17,636 bases of DNA, taken from NCBI GenBank assembly GCA_025765595.1, contig JAIVFH010000486.1, positions 1 through 17,636 of the forward strand, read 5' to 3'. The translations under genes and the position numbers were made by a program. The stretch comes from Obelidium mucronatum (taxonomy: Eukaryota > Chytridiomycota > Chytridiomycetes > Chytridiales > Chytriomycetaceae). The stretch's first letter is position 1, and every line of letters starts with the position of its first letter. The notes below the pieces were generated by a model. That model was given only the letters and a program-made list of their open reading frames with translations. It ran no database searches and was not told where the DNA came from. Of the stretch, positions 10,984-17,636 are shown one piece after another.

Positions 10984-13579
10984 TCAAACATCCATATCAA
11001 CTAACTTCAAAGCATCCTTCAACCCTTTCGGACTGAACGGTTTAAACAAAATCTGCGACACACCCACGGCATTATACCGCTCCATATCCATAGGCAAAAC
11101 AGGAACCCCACTCAACACAATCACTCTCGCATTGACATCGAGACTCGACTTTAACTGCTGGATAATTTGGACTCCTTCCTTTTGCTGGAGTGTGATATCA
11201 AGCATCACCAAATCATATGTTTTCTTTGGTGCAAGTGAGTTGTCGTTTGTTGCTCCTGCTGTGGTGGTTGTCGTTGTGTTGGTCGAGTTATAAGTCGCGT
11301 ACAAGTCTTCCCACGTTGGGGATATAAAGTCACAGGATATATTAAAGATTGTAAAGTGGGTTCCAATGATTTGACGGTATACAGCGTGTTGCTCTATAAC
11401 AAGGGATCGGTATTTTGGATTAGAGAGGTGTTTCTGTTTGTAAACTGGCGCAACGGATTCATATATGGCAGGCATGTTCAAACTGGTCGCTCCCTGCAGG
11501 GGATGGGCACCCAATGGATTGAGTGGTGGCGATATATGGGTTCCAGAATTTCGGGAATGCAAGTGTTGTTGTTGTTGATGTTGCTGTTGGCGTGGGTGGT
11601 GGCTGTATTGTTGATGTTGCTGTTGGTTCGATGATGGGAATGGGTTTTGTGGCATGTAGTCTGGCTGGTTTGCGAGGTACTGTAGAATCATATTTACATC
11701 ACCGTTTATATCTTCAATATTACTGAATGGAGAATTGCCGCCTTCACTGCTAGAGGAAGCTCCAGCGGGCGTTCCATATTGAGGCATCATGGGCATGGGG
11801 AGTTGAGGAGACATTGCATGGTTACTGTTGCTGTTCACGGAAAGATTCATCAGTTGTTGGTGAGTTGGTTGAAGCATGGGTGACGCGGATTGTTGGGACG
11901 ACAGGCTTTGTGATCTCTGAAGGAGGTGGCGGTGGGACGACTGCGATGGCATAGCTAGTTGCATGCCCGGAGGCGGGTTGTTTCGAATCATTTGAAGCAT
12001 TTGCCGCTTTTGATAGCTCCCAACTGGTGGAGTTTACGGTTAAGCCAAATTAGTGGAGGTTTAATTTTGTCGACATCAAAGAAGCACGCACCAACACCAT
12101 TATTAGTTTCAACACGCGATAAATCTTGCATGACTTGATCTTGCCATGCGACAATTGTCTTCAAAAACTTCATTTCCTGGAAAAAAACAGGTTCAGAAAA
12201 AAAAATACCCCAAGTTAAATACCCCCCCAAAATAAAACAACAAGGACATACATTTTTCAAATTATCATAATCTTGATTCACTTGCGACAGCTGAATTTGG
12301 GCTTTTTGCTGCACCGATTCCAACTCACGGACCTTGCTATCCAGCCTTTTGATTAGAGCAAACGACTGCTGCTCCGCTGCCATGGCAGCAGCTCCATCAA
12401 TATATTGATTGGTGTATGCTTCATTTTTCAAAATAACATCATTGGATCGAGAGCCGATCTCATCGGAGTCTAATCGTTTAACAGGTACTTTCTTGCGCGA
12501 GATATCTCTGAGCAAATCTGGGCGATCTTTCATAAAAGAGGGATGCTTGAATTCAGAAGACTGTTAATTTTGGGTGGGTGCCCCCCAAGGAAGAGAAGTT
12601 TTTAAGTTTGGAACCCAATCATATAGGGAAAAGAAAAAAAAAAAGGAAGCAACCAATGACGCACCATCTCCCCATACAACCGCGTAGACAGTTCCGTCAC
12701 CTTCACTTTATGAAAATCATACTTGTTGAGCTGGCGAACAAAGCTTTGAAAATTCTTGTGTTTGAAAAGTCGCGGTAGCACAGAGACTGCGAATTCGTTG
12801 GAGTCTGACACGATAAAAGAGTCGCCCGCTGTTGACCATTTTATTTGATCAGGGTATTCTTGGTCTTGGATAGCCCTAAAAAAAACCCGATCGTGGTTGG
12901 GGGGGATGTGTTGGATCGGTGATTAATAAATGAAGTGCCAAAGAACCAAAGGAGGAGGAAAGAAGAGAAAATAACAAGAAAGGGAATTATTGGTGGCGTT
13001 TAGAAGTGCGTGATGACGGAGTGACAAAAAAAGGAGGAAGTTGTAAAATGGCACGCGGTTTTTCGTTTTTGCAAACGCCAGAACGCAAATGCAATACGGC
13101 AGGCAGGAAGGGATACCGAAGTAAAGCAGAAAACATTCCTCCTTTTTTCGATGCATAAGAGGGATGATAGAGAACCCAAATCCAATCGAGCAAAGCATTT
13201 GATGTGATTGCACCACCACCACAGGATCCCAACCCAACAACGTTACGAGCAAAGAGCAAAAAAAGACCGAAGTTCCTTACTTAAAGAGCTTATTGATGAA
13301 TTCAGACACTGCCGCTCTTTTCCGCTTCTTGGATGCTGCTCCCGCCTGGCCAATTGACGCAGCAGTGCCAATGCCCGCTTCTTCCGGTTCGTCAAAGTCC
13401 GAGCCTTCATCGTCCTCGTCCCTGGTGTACGATGGCGCAGTGACCGTGACTACCCTCCTGGCAGCTCCGGTGGGCGATGCTGCGGTGTACATTGCCTGCG
13501 TGGAGTGGTGGTGGCCCGAGGGGGTTGGCGGCGATGCTGTTGGCGGCGGCTGGAACGATGAAGCTGTGGGAGAAGACAT
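10984..13579 (-). CDS. Skn7/Prr1-like transcription factor: HSF DNA-binding domain plus receiver domain
   Basis: Nuclear response-regulator transcription factor; Skn7-type proteins sit at the end of fungal phosphorelays and act in oxidative, osmotic and cell-wall stress. Exons 13579-13281, 12875-12665, 12560-12252, 12176-12092, 12023-10984; about 647 residues. The HSF-type domain is at about 92-195: [48 protein letters not shown], then [16 protein letters not shown] coiled coil follows at about 220-300 ([19 protein letters not shown], then [13 protein letters not shown]), then a Gln/Met/His-rich low-complexity stretch. A receiver closes the protein at about 506-640: [11 protein letters not shown] gives phospho-acceptor D577, VLSG gives S606, FKPF gives K629. 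The usual acidic pair at the first strand is replaced by Glu-Gln (VIEQH). The exon 4 donor is chosen as GTGCGT at 12091; GTGTTG a few bases upstream is possible. Confidence 0.93.
12876..13280 (-). other. 405-nt first intron of the Skn7-like gene
   Basis: GTAAGG donor at 13280 and TTTTTTAG acceptor ending 12876. It joins FINKLFK to [13 protein letters not shown] inside the HSF domain. It is several times longer than other introns here. Open frames within it lack family motifs, and I see no clear box C/D or H/ACA snoRNA. Confidence 0.85.
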
Positions 13580-14846
13580 TCTATCGGCGAGAGTGTACGT
13601 AAGTGTCGCTTTCCACGGAACTTGAAAATAATATCAAAATTGTTAGGGATTCTGTTGGGTGAGGAGGTGCTTCAAGCCAAAAAAAAAACACTTTTCTCTG
13701 ATGACTTAGCACCGGGACAAGTTAATTTCATCGGATTCAGACACCGAAATAAGAGTCGTTGTGGACCCTCATTCCACTTGGCTTAAAGGGTGCGAGTGCG
13801 GTGTTGACTTGTGTGTATTGCATCGAACTGCTTATAAATGCAAGAATGCCCAATATACCTTGATTATTGTGTTTGTCAGCAAACCAGGGACATACATGGG
13901 TAAACCCTACGAGATATGGTTCAGGTCGCGTGTACTATTCTCGAGGGAAAACTTGGAATTTGCTGTTGCTCATTAATAATTGTCATTCTGGTGCAACATA
14001 TATTGGGATTAATCTCCATATCACGTCACGCTGTGGATATCACAATTATCCAATAGATTTACATATACCTTAAGCGTTATTTTATTCCGATAAAAGCTAT
14101 TTATCTTCATTCTGTCAAATATTTTCTGTTCACTGCTTTGATTTTTCAAAGGAGTATTTGTTTATTTGGAGCCAGAGCATATCGTCTTAGTGAAATTGCG
14201 TTCTTTGTGTGTCCTTTTATATACGTCAACAAGGAATTTACAGTTCAAGTTGCCCTGATTGTTTAAGGGAAAAACTATAGACACAACCGGCCAATGCATG
14301 CGAAAACAAGGAGATCGGGCAGAGATTGAGCATGCACAAACCAAATGAAAATACACAAATATAAGGATGCTTGCTTCGGTTGCGCTTTGCCTATTTGGAG
14401 AAGTGGCTGAACAGAAGTTTAAATGAACACCATGCCGCACTTCTAAAAGCGGCAATCCAACTTTGAGAAAACGACATAAACCATAACACGAGAAAAGGTG
14501 CTGGGTGAAGCGTTTTGCTTAACTTAATATGGCTGACAACCGAACCGTCACTTTTGGTTAATGTTCCAGGCCTGCTTGGATATAAAAATTCACAATTTTA
14601 AGACACGTCAAATTTAAGGCCGATAGGTGCTTGAGTAACATTCACAATTTCGACTGGCGCGTGTTGAATTTACATGTTTCGTTTTTTGATGGATGCTTTT
14701 ATGAACGAACGTGACAAAGTAAACGTCATCCCATTTCAAATGACGAAATTCTTCTACTTCCATGCATCTATCGTCAGTACAGATGGTCCTACGGCTCAAC
14801 GCCTCAATTACATGGTTACAAAAAGTCGAAAAATAAAAAAGCAAAG
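13580..14846. other. Intergenic region between divergent Skn7-like and FSH1-like genes
   Basis: About 1.27 kb expected to hold two divergent promoters. Several frames of 60-100 codons occur (for example minus 14162-14455), but none shows recognisable domains, splice-supported extension or coding-like composition. No tRNA, repeat array or mobile element was seen. Confidence 0.6.
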
Positions 14847-15727
14847 ATGGGGTTTCGAATCCTTTGTCTCCACGGCTACTCTCAGAACGAGAAAGTATTC
14901 AGGAAACGCAGTGCTGTTCTGAGAAAGGATCTTGCAGCTGCTGGTGCTGAACTTAGTGAGTCTATAGTTTGATGTGACCAAAGTTGACCGGAGTTCTAGT
15001 CTACGTTACTGCCCCTCATTTGGCTCCGGTTCCTGACCAAGAGCTCGATGCAATGACCGAGGTTGAGCGATTGCGATTGCATTCTGAGCAGAGTAAGGAC
15101 AGATGTGGATGTTTTACCGGCAAAGAGACTGATATCCCTTCCCAGAACCTGAAGACGTTTTGAAGGGTTGGTGGGTTTCAAACGCCGAAAAGACAGGGCA
15201 AGTCGGGTACAAGGAATCCATCCAGTTGTTGAAGAAGTGAGATTTCTTGTTCTTGTGTCAACAAAGCATATCACAGCTCAAACCTTATATGCTTCTTCAG
15301 AATCTGGATTGAACAAGGTCCGTTTGACGGAATCTTGGGCTTCTCGCAGGGTGCTGCTATGGCTCCTCTGCTTTTATCGGAACTGGCATTTGCATCAACA
15401 GTCAATGATGCTACACCTTATATTCTCCCTCGATTCATGATTATTGTCAGTGGATTTGTTTCATCGGCTGTTACAGGAATGGCAGATGCGCCTGACCAGG
15501 AGAGCGTCTTGAATCTGTGGCCGCAGGGGAAAATACCAGTGCCTGCAATGCATGTGATTGGGCTGGGCGATGCTTGGGTTCTTCCATCAGAAAGCCATCG
15601 ATTGGTGGAACGATTTGTGGAAGGTGTTTCCGTTGTGATTGAGCATGAAGGGGGTCATTATATTCCCACAACGGCAGATATGCGGACTCGGTTTAAGGAA
15701 TTCGTTGCGTCTCAAACCTCGACATAA
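14847..15727 (+). CDS. FSH1-family alpha/beta serine hydrolase
   Basis: Predicted cytosolic serine hydrolase of the fungal FSH (family of serine hydrolases, DUF341) group; the natural substrate is unknown. Exons 14847-14955, 15000-15092, 15146-15236, 15301-15727; 239 residues, typical for the family, frame intact. Introns are 44, 53 and 64 nt; 44 nt is the shortest in the window. The protein starts MGFRILCLHGYSQNEKVF, followed by YVTAPHLAP (the usual second landmark), then GPFDGILGFSQGAA with nucleophile S113. GLGDAWVLPSES gives catalytic D188 and EHEGGHYIP gives H217, so the triad is complete. The ATG is preceded by an A-rich leader. It is convergent with the G-alpha gene; the two stops lie 94 nt apart, so the 3' UTRs probably overlap. 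Confidence 0.95.
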
Positions 15728-15821
15728 TACAAATTGCGTTTGCTTTATGTATTTATATGGCATTTTTTTTGTCTCTTATGTTTACCGCTTTTAATCGGCA
15801 AGTTCAATACACAAAATGCTT

Positions 15822-17410
15822 TCACATCAACCCTGCAGATTGCAAATTATTTCTGTTGGTTTGAGTTTGTTAATTCTGGGATAGCGAAAGATCGCTCGGA
15901 GCTTACACTAAGATACTCTCGATTACCGTAGCCAAAACGACTTTCATTTTGCTAGTATCGTTTGCTTGGGTATAATGAAAGTAAAGCTGACGATCTAGTT
16001 GTTTGTTGAAGGATGCTATTTTCTCACCAAAGAATTTTGCTCCTTCTTTGTGATCGTTTGATCCTGTATTTTTGTAAGTTACATTTCCCTTTGGCAGTGA
16101 CAGTAACACTGAACCTTCATATTCAGGAAAATAATCTTTGATGAATGCTCCTTCCAGCTTCTCTTTCAGCAGGTCAATTTTGTTCATGAATATGATGATG
16201 GATGTTTTTTTGAAGGATGGGTGGTTGCAAATGAATGAGAATACAGTTATAGATTCGACGACTTTTGTTTCAAGAAGTTAAATTCGAGGTTCTTTACATA
16301 GCGTCAAAAGTTACTCAACTGCGATTGATCTTCGTGTCTTCCACAGTTACTTGATTGAAGGAGCTAACGTCAACAAGGAAGAAGATGGAGTTGACGTTGT
16401 CGAACACGTGGATCCATTTCCTTCGTTCATTTCTCTGACCTCCAACATCAAACACTTTGAATACTATGCCCTTGATTGTGACTTTTGTTTCACTGACTCC
16501 AGATGTCATTATTCGAGATGACAAAATATCCTGATTTGTCGGCGTATGTTCGGAGCTGTTGAATTTATCCACGTCCTGCATGAAACTATGAAACAGGATT
16601 AGTTTGATGTACCCACACATTTACTTAGTCTTGCACTCAACTATGAAAGATCCACAATCTGGAACTCATTTGACCTTGAAAAGCAATATTGCACTCCCGG
16701 ATCGTTCCAAATCAGTTTAATTGCTTCCAGCAGATCTTTCGGTAAGGGCTCCTTGTAGTTGAGGGCCCCTGCCTCCTTTAACTTCCTAATCGCGACCTTC
16801 ATCGCATCGATGTTCCCAGCCATCATATCAGATAAACTATACAGCCTCGCAGCTTCGACGGCAATCGGATTAAATCGCCCGCCACTTGTTACACCCATAT
16901 CCGAACTCCTACTCTGAGATATGTCTTCAAGAATGCAACTCGCACCACAAGCGCCACGCTTCAGTAGACTTGGCGGAAACTTTTTCGGATCCAATTCTTC
17001 GTATCAAATCCGTAAGGAATCTGCAATGCCTCCATCGCGTCCATCAAGATCTTACAGTGTCAAAATATTTTTTCGAACGGCTGAACGGAAGAGTTGCACA
17101 TCATCGTCCGTGAAACCACCGCCATGTATAATCCTCAGTTTGCTTAAGGACAGTCGATTTTCCTGTCTCGGCAGTTCCTGTGGTGCGTTCACAAACCAGT
17201 TACAAACATGGTACGACGATACGTGTTTCTTTCTTTTAATTACCCAGGAGCAAGATCTTGATTTCTTTCGGTCCCCTTCGTCTGCTATTGGCGATCGATC
17301 TCTTTGCTTCGAAGGACAGCGTTTTTGGGATCGGCTGAAGATCCAGGAATACCACCTTCAATGTTTGCTGGTGGTCCTGGGGATATTTCCTTGGACCCAC
17401 AACTACCCAT
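15822..17410 (-). CDS. Heterotrimeric G-protein alpha subunit, 5' half with frame breaks
   Basis: Membrane-anchored GTPase coupling receptors to effectors. Exons 17410-17244, 17177-16642, 16585-16320, 16261-15907, 15852-15822. The N-terminus MGSCGSKE has the Gly-2 myristoylation and Cys palmitoylation pattern. G1 reads GTAETGKST instead of the usual GAGESGKST. Switch I SSRIMTSG keeps the catalytic Arg; switch II DVGGQRNERRKWIH keeps the catalytic Gln; G4 is FMNKIDLL; G5 is YTQANDT in place of TCATDT. The C-terminus NNLQSAGLM lacks the pertussis-toxin Cys. A helical-domain insert of roughly 90 residues (DPKKFPPSLLKRG to about NYKEPLP) recalls the long insert of yeast Gpa1. The frame breaks at about 17288, 17267, 17140, 17055 and 16995, mostly in short A or T runs; protein similarity continues across each. 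Exons 3-5 are intact. Errors seem likelier than decay. Confidence 0.94.
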
Positions 17411-17636
17411 TTTGACCTGTGCTGCTTATGTGAAGTTGGCCCTCTTGGCTGAAATGGTTGAACGGCTATTTTTTCAAGTTCTTTGTTTGAAATCGGTGCA
17501 AGGAAAAAAGTGCCGCAGCGAAAGAAAAACGCAATTCGGACCGGTATTTCTTGTGTTCAGTTGTATTTAAAGTTTGCAAAAGGGTTGTGATTGTTCATCT
17601 CGTGGTTGGTTCAGCTTGGACATGAGAATGAGAATT
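17411..17636. other. Upstream flank of the G-alpha gene
   Basis: 226 nt to the right edge, expected to be 5' UTR and promoter of the minus-strand G-alpha gene. No other gene or site is recognised. Confidence 0.5.

Noticed and set aside
12987..13259. 90-codon minus-strand frame inside the Skn7-like first intron as an alternative exon
   Set aside because: It would interrupt the HSF domain at a point where homologues have no insertion, and it carries no known motif.
15876..15906. 31-nt terminal intron in G-alpha using the first CAG
   Set aside because: The next CAG (15853) gives a 54-nt intron and the canonical NNLQSAGLM terminus, whereas the nearer one gives a non-conserved tail.
17021..17055. 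35-nt intron (GTAAGA...TTGCAG) in G-alpha
   Set aside because: The stretch encodes conserved G-alpha residues (ILMDAMEALQ), and it is shorter than any other intron here.
17285..17290. In-frame TAG in the G-alpha N-terminus as a reassigned sense codon
   Set aside because: XPF and the MARK-like kinase both end in TAG at the expected place. A missing base in the adjacent A run gives a better match to G-alpha proteins.

Overview
This window is nuclear DNA from a compact-genome fungus, most likely an early-diverging zoosporic lineage such as a chytrid (inferred, no species claim). The reasons are 26 short GT-AG introns (nearly all 44-138 nt), a Skn7-type fusion of a heat-shock-factor DNA-binding domain with a response-regulator receiver, a fungal FSH1-type serine hydrolase, and a Pho89-like phosphate transporter. 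A MARK-type kinase with both UBA and KA1 domains sits next to them.

Layout, left to right: (1) the N-terminal half of a PiT-family phosphate transporter on the minus strand, running off the left edge (1-983). (2) A 1.3 kb gene-poor interval. (3) A GC-rich ankyrin-repeat protein on the plus strand (2318-3163). (4) An 11-exon XPF/Rad1 DNA-repair endonuclease on the minus strand (3281-7515), one intron of which holds a 44-nt G/C homopolymer. (5) A 490-nt interval with one weak small-gene candidate. (6) A 5-exon MARK/PAR-1-like Ser/Thr kinase on the minus strand (8006-10244). (7) A 5-exon Skn7-like HSF/receiver transcription factor on the minus strand (10984-13579). (8) A 1.27 kb interval. (9) A 4-exon FSH1-like hydrolase on the plus strand (14847-15727). 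(10) A convergent heterotrimeric G-protein alpha subunit on the minus strand (15822-17410), complete apart from several single-base frame breaks in its 5' half.

The genes belong to unrelated housekeeping and signalling pathways (phosphate uptake, excision repair, polarity kinase, stress transcription, hydrolase, GPCR signalling). I see no operon, defence island, mobile element, CRISPR array or RNA gene. No new biological system could be supported.

The points most worth a second look are small-scale: the poly-G tract; homopolymer-associated frame breaks in the PiT, XPF and G-alpha genes, which look more like sequencing or assembly error than pseudogenes; acceptor sites preceded by poly(A), together with GTT donors; a 51-nt stop-free in-frame intron in the kinase; a partly degenerate receiver; an RGG-rich linker in XPF; and a variant G-alpha P-loop.
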